Shown here piece by piece: positions 1-13,849 of a DNA stretch of 64,000 bases; positions within the stretch are counted from its first letter, which is position 1, and each line of letters begins with the position of its first letter. This DNA comes from Osmia lignaria lignaria (Eukaryota; Arthropoda; Insecta; Hymenoptera; Megachilidae). The stretch is from contig NC_135034.1 in NCBI RefSeq assembly GCF_051020975.1, positions 1,612,001 through 1,676,000 of the forward strand. Direction: 5' to 3'. A program made the translations under genes and the position numbers. The notes below the pieces were generated by a model that had not been told where the DNA came from, searched no databases, and was given only the letters and a program-made list of their open reading frames with translations.

Positions 1-1245
1 TTCATACTATATCTACATTCGATATAATGTAATATACTGATTCATTCCCACAGATCAATATATTTAATAACCATATCAGTAGTACTATATCTACATTCGA
101 TATAATGAAATATACTGATTCATTCCCACAGATCAATGTATCTTTAATAACAATATCATTAGCACTATATCTACATTCGATATAATGTAATATACTGATT
201 CATTCCCGCAGATCAATGTGCCTTTAATAACAGTATCATTAGCACTATATCTACATTCGATATAATGTAATATACTGATTCATTCCCACAGACCAATGCA
301 CCATTAATAACAATATCATTAGCACTATATCTACATTCGATATAACGTAATATACTGATTCATTCCCACAGATATGTACATATAGTAACCATATCATTAG
401 TACCATACCTACATTCGATATAATGTAATATACTGATGGATTCCCACAAATCAATGCACCTTTCATAACAATATCATTAGCACTATATCTACATTCGACA
501 TAATGTAATATACTGATTCATTCCCACTGATCAATGTACATTTAATAACAACATCATTAGTAGTATATCTACATTACATACGTAATGTACAGTTAATAAC
601 AATATTATTATCACCGTATCTACATTAGATATAATGTAATATACTGATTGATCCCCAAAGATCAATGTACATTTCATAACAATATCATTAGTACTAAATC
701 TACATTCGATATAATGTAATATACTGATTCATTCCCACAGATCAATGTACATTTAATAACCATATCATTCGTACCATATCTACATTAGATATGTAATGTA
801 CATTTAATAACAATATCATTATTACTATATCTACATTAGGTATAATGTCATATACAGATTTATTCCCACAGATCAATATACCTTTAATAACCATATCATT
901 AGTACTATATCTACATTCGATATATTGTAATATAGTGATTCATTCCCACAGATCAATGTGCCTTTAATAACAATATCATTAGCACTACATCTACATTCGA
1001 TATAACGTAATATAGTGATCCATTCCCACAGACCAATGCACCTTTAATAACAATATCATTAGCACTATATCTACATTCGATATAACGTAATATGCAGATT
1101 CATTCCCACAGATATGTATATATAATAACCATATCATTAGTACCATACCTACATTCGATATAATGTAATATACCGATGGATTCCCACAGATCAATGTACA
1201 TTTAATAACCATATCATTAGTACCATATCTACATTAGATATGTAA
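1..1245. repeat. TTCG-subfamily satellite island
   Basis: Monomers here carry CTACATTCGATATAATG and GATTCATTCCCACAG, often with ATTAGCACT, and are mostly exactly 80 bp (for example 181 to 261 to 341). This TTCG signature separates them from the TTAG/TTGG monomers that dominate the window. Bases 1-590 match 20,038-20,627 at a constant offset of 20,037, and about 860-1,440 match at offset 19,826, so 211 bp more lies between them here than in the 20-kb copy. Truncated monomers (TAGATATGTAATGTAC-type joins) occur near 575, 785 and 1,229. Confidence 0.9.
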
Positions 1246-1316
1246 TGTACATTTAATAACAATATTATTATTACTATATCTACATTAGGTATAATGTCAT
1301 ATACTGATCCCTGCCC

Positions 1317-2454
1317 ACAGATCAATGTACCCACATTTAATAACAATATCATTAGTACTACGTCCACATTACATATAATGTAGTATACTGATTCCTTCTC
1401 ACAGATCAGTGTAGATTTAATAACAACATCCTTCATACTATATCAACACTAGGTGTAATGTAATATACTGATCCCTTCCCACAGACCAAGGTGCCTACAT
1501 TTAATAACAATATCATTAGTACTATATCCACATCATATATAATGTAATATACTGATTCCTTCCCACAGATCAACGTAGATTTAATAACAACATCATTCAT
1601 ACAATATCAACACTAGGTATAATGTAATATAGTGATTCCTCCCCACAGATCAATGTACATTTTATAACAACATCATTCATACTATATCTACATTGGATAT
1701 AATGTAATATACTGATCCCTTCCCATACGTCAATGTACATATAATAGTAAAATCGTTATTACTATATCTACATTAGGTATAATGTAATATACTGATCCCT
1801 GCTCACAGATCAATGTACCTATATTTAATAACAATATCCTTAGTACTATATCCACATTACACATAATGTAATATACTGATTCCTTCCCACAGATCAACGT
1901 ACATTTAATATCGATATCATTATTACTATATCTACATTAGATAAAATGTAATATACTGATCCCTTCCCACAGATGAAGGTGCCTACATTTTGTAACAATA
2001 TCATTATTACTATATCTTCATTAGTTATAATGTAATATACTAATCCCTGCCCACAGATCAATGTATATTTAGTAGCGATATCATTATTACTATATCTACA
2101 TTGGATATAATGTAATATACTGAACCCTCCCCACAGATCAATGTACCTATATTTAACAACAATATCATTAGTACTACATCATTAGTACTATTACATTGCA
2201 TATAATGTAATATACTGATTCCTTGCCACAGATCAGTGTACGTTTAGTAACAACATCATTCATTACATATCTATATTGGGTACAATGTAATATAGTGATT
2301 ATATCCCACAGATCAATGTACATGTAATATCGATATCATTATTACTATATCTACATTAGATATAATGTAATATACTGATCCCTGCCCACAGTTCAATGTA
2401 ACTATACTCAATAACAATATCATTAGTACTATATCCACATCATATATGATGTAA
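1317..2454. repeat. Mixed L/S block duplicated at 27,266-28,402
   Basis: Rare variants are shared at a constant offset of 25,949: ATAATAGTAAAATCG (1,741 and 27,690), GATGAAGGTGCCTAC (1,972 and 27,921), and an internal CATTAGTACTA duplication near 2,166 and 28,115. One base is lost in the second copy near 28,338. The match ends near 2,454, where the second copy switches to a TAGTGATTACATC-type monomer. It reads as a segmental duplication of about 14 monomers. Confidence 0.85.
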
Positions 2455-2504
2455 TATACTGATTCCTTCCCACAGATCAATGTACATATAATAGCAATAT
2501 CGTT

Positions 2505-2672
2505 ATAACTATATCAACATCAGATATGTAATATACATTTAAAAACAAATCATTATTACTATATCTACGCCGGTTATAACGAAATGTACTGATTCCTTCC
2601 CAAGGATCAATGTACATATAATCGCAATATCATTATTAGTTACTATATCTACATCGGTTGTAACGCAATATA
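2505..2672. repeat. Strongly diverged monomer cluster (copy 1 of 4)
   Basis: This is the most divergent satellite in the window. A truncated monomer (AGATATGTAATATACATTT followed by AAAAACAAATC) leads into two monomers with CTACGCCGGTTATAACG and CTACATCGGTTGTAACG in place of CTACATTRGATATAATG, plus CCCAAGGATC in place of CCCACAGATC and a 4-base TAGT insertion. The same cluster recurs at about 7,164, 13,850 and 54,737, with neighbouring bases also shared (offset 4,659 to the second copy). Confidence 0.88.
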
Positions 2673-4404
2673 CTGATTCCTTCTCACAGATCAGTGTAGA
2701 TTTAATAACAACATCCTTCATACTATATCAACACGGGGAATAATGTAATATACTGATCCCTTCCCACAGACCAAGGTGCCTACATTTAGTAACAATATCA
2801 TTATCACTATATCTACATTAGATATAATGTGATATACTGATCCCTGCCCACCGGTCAATGTACATTTAATAACAACATCGTTCATACTATATCCACATTA
2901 GGTATAATGTAATATAGTGATTACGTCCACAGATCACTGTAACTACATTTAATAACAATATCCTTAGTACTATATCCACATTACACATAATGTAATATAC
3001 TGATTCCTTCCCACAGAACAATGTACATTTAATAACACCATCATTCATACTATATCTACACGAGGTATAATGTAATATAGTGATTACATCCCACAGATCA
3101 ATGTACATATAACAACAACATCATTCATACTATATCTACGTTGGATATAATGTAATATACTGATCCCTTCCCACAGATCAAGGTAGCTACATTTAATAAC
3201 ATTATCATTAATACTATATCTACATGAGATATAATGTTATATACTAATCCCTGCCCACAGATCAATGTATATTTAATAGCGATATCATTATTACTATATC
3301 TACATTAGATATAATGTTATGTACTGATCCCTGCCCACAGTTCAATGTACCTATACTTAATAACAATATCATTAGTACTATATCCACATCATATATAATG
3401 TAATATACCGATTCCTTCCCACAGATCAACGTAGATTTAATAACAACATCATTCATACCTTATCAACACTAGGTAAAATGTAATATAGTGATTACATCCC
3501 ACAGATCAAGGTACATTTAATAACAACATCATTCATACTATATCTACATTGGATATAATGTATTATACTGATCCCCTCCCACAGATCAAGGTGCCTACAT
3601 TTAGTAACAATATCATTATTACTACATCTTCATTAGATATAATGTAATATACTAATCCCTGCCCACAGATCAATGTATATTTAGTAGCGATATCATTATT
3701 ACTATATCTACATTGGATATAATGTAATATACTGAACCCTCCCCACAGATCAATGTACCTACATTTAACAACAATATCATTAGTACTACGTCCACATTGC
3801 ATATAATGTAATATACTGATTCCTTGCCACAGATCAGTGTACATTTAATAACAACATCATTCATTACATATCTATTTTGGGTACAATGTAATATAGTGAT
3901 TACATCCCACAGATCAATGTACATGTAATATCGATATCATTATTACTATATCTACATTAGATATAATGTAATATACTGATCCCTGCCCATAGTTCAATGT
4001 ACCTATATTTAATAACAATATCATTAGTACTATATCCACATCACATATAATGTAATATACTGATCCCTTCCCACAGATCAATGTACATTTAGTAACACCA
4101 TCATTCATACTATATCTACACTGGATATAATACAATATACGGATTCCTCCCCACAGATCAATGTACATTTTATAACATCATTCATACTATATCTACATTG
4201 GATATAATGTAATATACTGATCCCTTCCCATACGTCAATGTACATATAATAGCAAAATCGTTATTACTATATCTACATTAGGTATAATGTAATATACTGA
4301 TCCCTGCTCACAGATCAATGTACCTATATTTAATAACAATATCCTTAGTACTATATCCACATTACACATAATGTAATATACTGATTCCTTCCCACAGATC
4401 AATG
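2673..4404. repeat. Mixed L/S block; 3,145-4,122 duplicated at 17,946-18,923
   Basis: Ordinary L and S monomers, including one marked by CCCACCGGTCAATG near 2,847. From about 3,145 to 4,122 the order and private variants (AAGGTAGCTAC, TAATAGCGATATC, TATTTTGGGTAC) match 17,946-18,923 at offset 14,801. That segment family also appears near 29.4, 49.6 and 60.8 kb. After 4,122 the sequence switches to a CTGGATATAATAC-type monomer, a mosaic junction. Confidence 0.82.
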
Positions 4405-6290
4405 TAGATTTAATGACAACATCCTTCATACTATATCAACACTAGGTATAATGTAATATACTGATCCCTTCCCACAGACCAAGGTGCCTACATTTAGTAA
4501 CAATATCATTATTACTATATCTACATTAGATATAATGTAATATCCTGATCCCTGCCCACCGGTCAATGTACATTTAATAACAACATCGTTCATACTATAT
4601 CCACATTAGGTATAATGTAATATAGTGATTACGTCCCACAGATCAATGTACCTACATTTAATAACAATATCCTTAGTACTATATCCACATTACACATAAT
4701 GTAATATACTGATTCCTTCCCACAGATCAATGTACATTTAACAACAACATCATTCATACTATACCTAGAATGGATATAATGTAATATACTGATCCCTTCC
4801 CACAGATCAATGTACCTACATGTAATAACAACATCGTTCATACTATATCCACATTAGGTATAATGTAATATAGTGATTACGTCCCACAGATCAATGTACC
4901 TACATTTAATAACAATATCCTTAGTACTATATCCACATTACACATAATGCAATATACTGATTCATTCCCACAGATCAATATACCTTTAATAACCATATCA
5001 TTAGTACTATATCTACATTCGATATATTGTAATATAGTGATTCATTCCCACAGATCAATGTGCCTTTAATAACAATATCATTAGTACTACATCTACATTC
5101 GATATAACGTAATATAGTGATCCATTCCCACAGACCAATGCACCTTTAATAACAATATCATTAGCACTATATCTACATTCGATATAACGTAATATGCAGA
5201 TTCGTTCCCACAGATATGTATATATAATAACCATATCATTAGTACCATACCTACATTCGATATAATGTAATATATCGCTGGATTCCCACAGATCAATGTA
5301 CATTTAATAACCATATCATTAGTACCATATCTACATTAGATATGTAATGTACATTTAATAACAATATCATTATTACTATATCTACATTAGGTATAATGTC
5401 ATATACTGATCCCTGCCCACCGGTCAATGTACATTTAATAACAACATCGATCATACTATATCCACATTAGGTATAATGTAATATAGTGATTACGTCTCAC
5501 AGATCAATGTACCTACATTTAATAACAATATCCTTAGTACTATATCCACATTACACATAATGTAATATACTGATTCCTTCCCACAGATCAATGTACATTT
5601 AACAACAACATCATTCATACTATATCTACAATGGATATAATGTAATATACTGATCCCTGCCCATAGTTCAATGTACCTATATTTAATAACAATATCATTA
5701 GTACTATATCCACATCACATATAATGTAATATACTGATCCCTTCCCACAGATCAATGTACATTTAGTAACACCATCATTCATACTATATCTACACTGGAT
5801 GTAATACAATATACGGATTCCTCCCCACAGATCAATGTACATTTTATAACATCATTCATACTATATCTACATTGGATATAATGTAATATACTGATCCCTT
5901 CCCATACGTCAATGTACATATAATAGCAAAATCGTTATTACTATATCTACATTAGGTATAATGTAATATACTGATCCCTTCCCACAGACCAGGGTGCCTA
6001 CATTTAGTAACAATATCATTATCACTATATCTACATTAGATATAATGTGATATACTGATCCCTGCCCACCGGTCAATGTACATTTAATAACAACATCGTT
6101 CATACTATATCCACATTAGGTATAATGTAATATAGTGATTACGTCCACAGATCAATGTAACTACATTTAATAACAATATCCTTAGTACTATATCCACATT
6201 ACACATAATGTAATATACTGATTCCTTCCCACAGATCAATGTACATTTAACAACAACATCATTCATACTATATCTACAATGGATATAATG

Positions 6291-6374
6291 TAATATACTG
6301 ATCCCTTCCCACAGATCAATGTACCTACATTTAATAACAATATCCTTAGTACTATATCCACATTACACATAATG
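6291..6374. repeat. Exemplar L monomer (84 bp)
   Basis: This unit is 84 bp from TAATATACTG to the next TAATATACTG. It differs from S by about four extra bases after AATGTA, giving GTACCTACATTT in place of GTACATTT. L monomers usually have ATTATTACT, ATTAGTACT or CTTAGTACT and end TTAGATATAATG or TTACACATAATG. L and S are interspersed (for example L-S-S-L-S-L-S-S-L-L-S across about 6,291-7,190), so the array is not a strict alternating dimer. Confidence 0.94.
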
Positions 6375-6454
6375 TAATATACTGATTCCTTCCCACAGAA
6401 CAATGTACATTCAATAACACCATCATTCATACTATATCTACACGAGGTATAATG
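6375..6454. repeat. Exemplar S monomer (80 bp)
   Basis: Counted from TAATATACTG to the next TAATATAGTG, this unit is exactly 80 bp. S monomers have AATGTACATTTAATAAC-type sequence after the CCCACAG box, with no extra bases. They often carry ATTCATACT and end in TTGGATATAATG or ACGAGGTATAATG. Runs such as L-S-S give 244-bp trimers and L-S gives 164-bp dimers; both sizes reappear as indels elsewhere in the window. Because 80 leaves a remainder of 2 on division by 3, each S monomer shifts any reading frame. Confidence 0.95.
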
Positions 6455-7163
6455 TAATATAGTGATTACATCCCACAGATCAATGTACATATAACAACAA
6501 CATCATTCATACTATATCTACGTTGGATATAATGTAATATACTGATCCCTTCCCACAGATCAAGGTAGCTACATTTAATAACATTATCATTAATACTATA
6601 TCTACATGAGATATAATGTTATATACTAATCCCTGCCCACAGATCAATGTATATTTAATAGCGATATCATTATTACTATATCTACATTAGATATAATGTT
6701 ATATACTGATCCCTGCCCACAGTTCAATGTACCTATACTTAATAACAATATCATTAGTACTATATCCACATCATATATAATGTAATATACCGATTCCTTC
6801 CCACAGATCAACGTAGATTTAATAACAACATCATTCATACTTTATCAACACTAGGTAAAATGTAATATAGTGATTACATCCCACAGATCAAGGTACATTT
6901 AATAACAACATCATTCATACTATATCTACATTGGATATTATGTAATATACTGATTTCTGCCCACAGATCAATGTACCTACATTTAATAACAATATCATTA
7001 GTACTATATCTACATTAGATATAATGTAATATACTGATCCCTGCCCACAGTTCAATGTAACTATATTCAATAACAATATCATTAGTACTATATCCACATC
7101 ATATATAATGTAATATACTGATTCCTTCCCACAGATCAATGTACATATAATAGCAATATCGTT

Positions 7164-7331
7164 ATTACTATATCAACATCAGATATGTAATATACATTTA
7201 AAAACAAATCATTATTACTATATCTACGCCGGTTATAACGAAATGTACTGATTCCTTCCCAAGGATCAATGTACATATAATCGCAATATCATTATTAGTT
7301 ACTATATCTACATCGGTTGTAACGCAATATA
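7164..7331. repeat. Diverged monomer cluster (copy 2 of 4)
   Basis: It has the same CGCCGGTTATAACG / ATCGGTTGTAACG pair and truncated leader as 2,505-2,672, with GTTATTACT here against GTTATAACT in the first copy. It sits inside the 3.1-kb block shared with 11.1-14.2 kb. Confidence 0.88.
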
Positions 7332-7594
7332 CTGATTCCTTCCCACAGATCAATGTTCATTTAATAGCAATATCATTAGTACTATATCTACATTAGATAT
7401 AATGTAATATACTGATCCCTGCCCACAGATCAATGTATCTACATTTAATAACAATATCATTAGTACTACGTCCACATTACATATAATGTAGTATACTGAT
7501 TCCTTCTCACAGATCAGTGTAGATTTAATGACAACATCCTTCATACTATATCAACACTAGGTATAATGTAATATACTGATCCCTTCCCACAGAC

Positions 7595-10455
7595 CAAGGT
7601 GCCTACATTTAGTAACAATATCATTATTACTATATCTACATTAGATATAATGTAATATCCTGATCCCTGCCCACCGGTCAATGTACATTTAATAACAACA
7701 TCGTTCATACTATATCCACATTAGGTATAATGTAATATAGTGATTACGTCCCACAGATCAATGTACCTACATTTAATAACAATATCCTTAGTACTATATC
7801 CACATTACACATAATGTAATATACTGATTCCTTCCCACAGATCAATGTACATTTAACAACAACATCATTCGTACTATATCTACATGAGGTATAATGTAAT
7901 ATAGTGATTACATCCCCCAGATCAATGTACATATAACAACAACATCATTCATACTATATCTACATTGGATATAATGTAATATACTGATCCCTTCCCAAAG
8001 GTCAATGTACATATAATAGCATAATCGTTATTACTATATCTACATTAGGTATAATGTAATGTATTAACTACATCCTACAGATCATTGTACATTTAATAAC
8101 ATCATTCATGCTATAGCTAAATTGGATATAATGTAATATACTGATCCTTTCCCACAGATCAAGGTAGCTACATTTAATAACATTATCATTAATACTATAT
8201 CTACATGAGATATAATGTTATATACTAATCCCTGCCCACAGATCAATGTATATTTAATAGCGATATCATTATTACTATATCTACATTAGATATAATGTTA
8301 TATACTGATCCCTGCCCACAGTTCAATGTACCTATACTTAATAACAATATCATTAGTACTATATCCACATCATATATAATGTAATATACCGATTCCTTCC
8401 CACAGATCAACGTAGATTTAATAACAACATCATTCATACTATATCAACACTAGGTATAATGTAACATAGTGATTACATCCCACAGATCAATGTACATTTA
8501 ATAACAACATCATTCATACTATAACTACATTGGATATAATGTAATATACTGATCCCTCCCCACAGATCAATGTACATTTTATAACAACATCATTCATACT
8601 ATATCTACATTGGATATAATGTAATATACTGATCCCTTCCCATACGTCAATGTACATATAATAGCAAAATCGTTATTACTATATCTACATTAGGTATAAT
8701 GTAATTTACTGATCCCTGCTCACAGATCAATGTACCTATATTTAATAACAATATCCTTAGTACTATATCCACATTACACATAATGTAATATTATGATTCC
8801 TTCCCACAGATCAATGAACATTTAATAACAACAGCATTCATACTATATCAACACTAGGTATAATGTAATATAGTGATTACATCCCACAGATCAAGGTACA
8901 TTCAATATCGATATCATTATTACTATATCTACATTAGATAAAATGTAATATACTGATCCCTTCCCACAGATCAAGGTGCCTACATTTAGTAACAATATCA
9001 TTATTACTATATCTACATTAGATATAATGTAATATACTGATCCCTGCCCACCGGTCAATGTACATTTAATAACAACATCGATCATACTATATCCACATTA
9101 GGTATAATGTAATATAGTGATTACGTCTCACAGATCAATGTACCTACATTTAATAACAATATCCTTAGTACTATATCCACATTACACATAATGTAATATA
9201 CTGATTCCTTCCCACAGATCAATGTACATTTAACAACAACATCATTCATACTATATCTACATTGGATATAATGTAATATACTGATCCCTTCCCACAGATC
9301 AATGTACCTACATTTAATAACAATATCCTTAGTACTATATCCACATTACACATAATGTAATATACTGATTCCTTCCCACAGAACAATGTACATTTAATAA
9401 CACCATCATTCATACTATATCTACACGAGGTATAATGTAATATAGTGATTACATCCCACAGATCAATGTACATATAACAACAACATCATTCATACTATAT
9501 CTACATTGGATATAATGTAATATACTTATCCCTTCCCACAGGTCAATGTACATATAATAGCATAATCGTTATTACTATATCTACATTAGGTATAATGTAA
9601 TGTATTAACTACATCCTACACATCATTGTACATTTAATATCATCATTCATGCTATAGCTAAATTGGATATAATGTAATATACTGATTCCTTCCCACAGAT
9701 CAATGTACATTTAATAACAACACTGTTCATACTATATCTACACTAGGTATAATGTAACGTGGTGATTACATCCCACAGATCAATGTACATTTAATAATAT
9801 CATTCATACTATAACTACATTGGATATAATGTAATATACTGATCCCTTCCCACAGATCAAGGTATCTACATTTAATAACAATATCATTATTACTATATCT
9901 GCACTAGATATAATGCAATATACGGATTCCTTCCCACAGATCAATGTACATTTAATAACAACATCATTCATACTATAACTACATTGGATATAATGTAATA
10001 TACTGATCCCTTCCCACAGATCAATGTACCTACATTTAATAACAATATCATTAGTACTACGTCCACATTACATATAATGTAGTATACTGATTCCATCTCT
10101 CAGATCAGTGTAGATTTAATAACAACATCCTTCATACTATATCAACACTAGGTATAATGTAATATACTGATCCCTTCCCACAGACCAAGGTGCCTACATT
10201 TAGTAACAATATCATTATTACTATATCTACATTAGATATAATGTAATATCCTGATCCCTGCCCACCGGTCAATGTACATTTAATAACAACATCGTTCATA
10301 CTATATCCACATTAGGTATAATGTAATATAGTGATTACGTCCCACAGATCAATGTACCTACATTTAATAACAATATCCTTAGTACTATATCCACATTACA
10401 CATAATGTAATATACTGATTCCTTCCCACAGATCAATGTACATTTAACAACAACA
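7595..10455. repeat. 2.86-kb block duplicated at 57,575-60,435
   Basis: Aligned at constant offset 49,980 over about 2,861 bp. Shared landmarks are the CCCAAAGGTCAATG monomer (near 7,996), TAATATTATGATTCC (near 8,788), GATCAATGAAC (near 8,810), TAACGTGGTG (near 9,757) and GCACTAGATATAATGC (near 9,901). The part from about 8,746 also matches 15,975-17,684 at offset 7,229, and 7,595-8,465 matches 17,415-18,285 at offset 9,820. The three regions are therefore related mosaics rather than simple pairs. Confidence 0.87.
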
Positions 10456-12985
10456 TCATTCATACTATACCTACAATGGATATAATGTAATATACTGATC
10501 CCTTCCCACAGATCAATGTACCTACATTTAATAACAATATCCTTAGTTCTATATCCACATTACACATAATGTAATATACTGATTCCTTCCCACAGAACAA
10601 TGTACATTTAATAACACCATCATTCATACTATATCTACACGAGGTATAATGTAATATAGCGATTACGTCCCACAGATCAATGTACCTACATTTAATAACA
10701 ATATCCTTAGTACTATATCCACATTACACATAATGTAATATACTGATTCATTCCCACAGATCAATATACCTTTAATAACCATATCATTAGTACTATATCT
10801 ACATTCGATATATTGTAATATAGTGATTCATTCCCACAGATCAATGTGCCTTTAATAACAATATCATTAGCACTACATCTACATTCGATATAATGTAATA
10901 TAGTGATCCATTCCCACAGACCAATGCACCTTTAATAACAATATCATTATTACTATATCTACATTAGGTATAATGTCATATACTGATCCCTGCCCACAGA
11001 TCAATGTACCTACATTTAATAACAATATCATTAGTACTACGTCCACATTACATATAATGTAGTATACTGATTCCTTCTCACAGATCAGTGTAGATTTAAT
11101 AACAACATCCTTCATACTATATCAACACTAGGTATAATGTAATATACTGATCCCTTCCCACAGACCAAGGTGCCTACATTTAGTAACAATATCATTATTA
11201 CTATATCTACATTAGATATAATGTAATATCCTGATCCCTGCCCACCGGTCAATGTACATGTAATAACAACATCGTTCATACTATATCCACATTAGGTATA
11301 ATGTAATATAGTGATTACGTCCCACAGATCAATGTACCTACATTTAATAACAATATCCTTAGTACTATATCCACATTACACATAATGTAATATACTGATT
11401 CCTTCCCACAGATCAATGTACATTTAACAACAACATCATTCATACTATACCTAGAATGGATATAATGTAATATACTGATCCCTTCCCACAGATCAATGTA
11501 CCTACATGTAATAACAACATCGTTCATACTATATCCACATTAGGTATAATGTAATATAGTGATTACGTCCCACAGATCAATGTACCTACATTTAATAACA
11601 ATATCCTTAGTACTATATCCACATTACACATAATGCAATATACTGATTCATTCCCACAGATCAATATACCTTTAATAACCATATCATTAGTACTATATCT
11701 ACATTCGATATATTGTAATATAGTGATTCATTCCCACAGATCAATGTGCCTTTAATAACAATATCATTAGTACTACATCTACATTCGATATAACGTAATA
11801 TAGTGATCCATTCCCACAGACCAATGCACCTTTAATAACAATATCATTAGCACTATATCTACATTCGATATAACGTAATATGCAGATTCATTCCCACAGA
11901 TATGTATATATAATAACCATATCATTAGTACCATACCTACATTCGATATAATGTAATATATCGATGGATTCCCACAGATCAATGTACATTTAATAACCAT
12001 ATCATTAGTACCATATCTACATTAGATATGTAATGTACATTTAATAACAATATCATTATTACTATATCTACATTAGGTATAATGTCATATACTGATCCCT
12101 GCCCACCGGTCAATGTACATTTAATAACAACATCGATCATACTATATCCACATTAGGTATAATGTAATATAGTGATTACGTCTCACAGATCAATGTACCT
12201 ACATTTAATAACAATATCCTTAGTACTATATCCACATTACACATAATGTAATATACTGATTCCTTCCCACAGATCAATGTACATTTAACAACAACATCAT
12301 TCATACTATATCTACAATGGATATAATGTAATATACTGATCCCTGCCCATAGTTCAATGTACCTATATTTAATAACAATATCATTAGTACTATATCCACA
12401 TCACATATAATGTAATATACTGATCCCTTCCCACAGATCAATGTACATTTAGTAACACCATCATTCATACTATATCTACACTGGATGTAATACAATATAC
12501 GGATTCCTCCCCACAGATCAATGTACATTTTATAACATCATTCATACTATATCTACATTGGATATAATGTAATATACTGATCCCTTCCCATACGTCAATG
12601 TACATATAATAGCAAAATCGTTATTACTATATCTACATTAGGTATAATGTAATATACTGATCCCTTCCCACAGACCAGGGTGCCTACATTTAGTAACAAT
12701 ATCATTATCACTATATCTACATTAGATATAATGTGATATACTGATCCCTGCCCACCGGTCAATGTACATTTAATAACAACATCGTTCATACTATATCCAC
12801 ATTAGGTATAATGTAATATAGTGATTACGTCCACAGATCAATGTAACTACATTTAATAACAATATCCTTAGTACTATATCCACATTACACATAATGTAAT
12901 ATACTGATTCCTTCCCACAGATCAATGTACATTTAACAACAACATCATTCATACTATATCTACAATGGATATAATGTAATATACT
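10012..12985. repeat. ~3-kb block homologous to 21,139-24,322, with a 209-bp deletion
   Basis: Offset is 11,127 up to about 10,940 and 11,336 after it, so this copy lacks 209 bp present at 22,058-22,266. It holds two tandem units starting at 10,741 and 11,641 (period 900), each beginning with TTCG-type monomers. The equivalent units near 20.7-23.4 kb are 1,189 and 1,109 bp. The second unit onward is shared with 4.4-6.3 kb and 52.1-53.8 kb. Homology ends near 12,985, where CCCTTCCCACAG replaces CCCTGCCCATAG. Confidence 0.87.
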
Positions 12986-13849
12986 GATCCCTTCCCACAG
13001 ATCAATGTACCTACATTTAATAACAATATCCTTAGTACTATATCCACATTACACATAATGTAATATACTGATTCCTTCCCACAGAACAATGTACATTCAA
13101 TAACACCATCATTCATACTATATCTACACGAGGTATAATGTAATATAGTGATTACATCCCACAGATCAATGTACATATAACAACAACATCATTCATACTA
13201 TATCTACGTTGGATATAATGTAATATACTGATCCCTTCCCACAGATCAAGGTAGCTACATTTAATAACATTATCATTAATACTATATCTACATGAGATAT
13301 AATGTTATATACTAATCCCTGCCCACAGATCAATGTATATTTAATAGCGATATCATTATTACTATATCTACATTAGATATAATGTTATATACTGATCCCT
13401 GCCCACAGTTCAATGTACCTATACTTAATAACAATATCATTAGTACTATATCCACATCATATATAATGTAATATACCGATTCCTTCCCACAGATCAACGT
13501 AGATTTAATAACAACATCATTCATACTTTATCAACACTAGGTAAAATGTAATATAGTGATTACATCCCACAGATCAAGGTACATTTAATAACAACATCAT
13601 TCATACTATATCTACATTGGATATTATGTAATATACTGATTTCTGCCCACAGATCAATGTACCTACATTTAATAACAATATCATTAGTACTATATCTACA
13701 TTAGATATAATGTAATATACTGATCCCTGCCCACAGTTCAATGTAACTATATTCAATAACAATATCATTAGTACTATATCCACATCATATATAATGTAAT
13801 ATACTGATTCCTTCCCACAGATCAATGTACATATAATAGCAATATCGTT

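Larger units (their letters stand above)
4405..7521. repeat. 3.1-kb block, near-identical copy at 11,091-14,207
   Basis: The two segments stay aligned at a constant offset of 6,686 for about 3.1 kb, with only scattered single-base differences seen (for example TTCGTTCCC near 5,206 against TTCATTCCC near 11,892). The block contains a TTCG island (about 4,965-5,345), a truncated monomer near 5,339, a CCACCGGTC-marked monomer and a copy of the diverged cluster (about 7,164-7,331). The match ends near 7,521/14,207, where AGTGTAGATTT faces AGTGTACATTT followed by unrelated monomer order. Confidence 0.9.

Noticed and set aside
1..1245. CENP-B box in the TTCG monomers (TTCG....A)
   Set aside because: ATTCGATATAATGTAAT matches only the first half of the core; the required CGGG half is absent, and no CGGG-bearing match was seen elsewhere.
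2841..2860. ACCGGT-containing monomers (CCCACCGGTCAATG) as a special regulatory site
   Set aside because: It is one recurrent monomer variant replacing CCCACAGATCAATG, spread with its blocks; useful as a marker, but nothing suggests a function.
6375..6454. TATAAT or TATA-box promoter in each monomer
   Set aside because: GATATAATG is simply part of an AT-rich repeat; there is no matching upstream element and no gene downstream.
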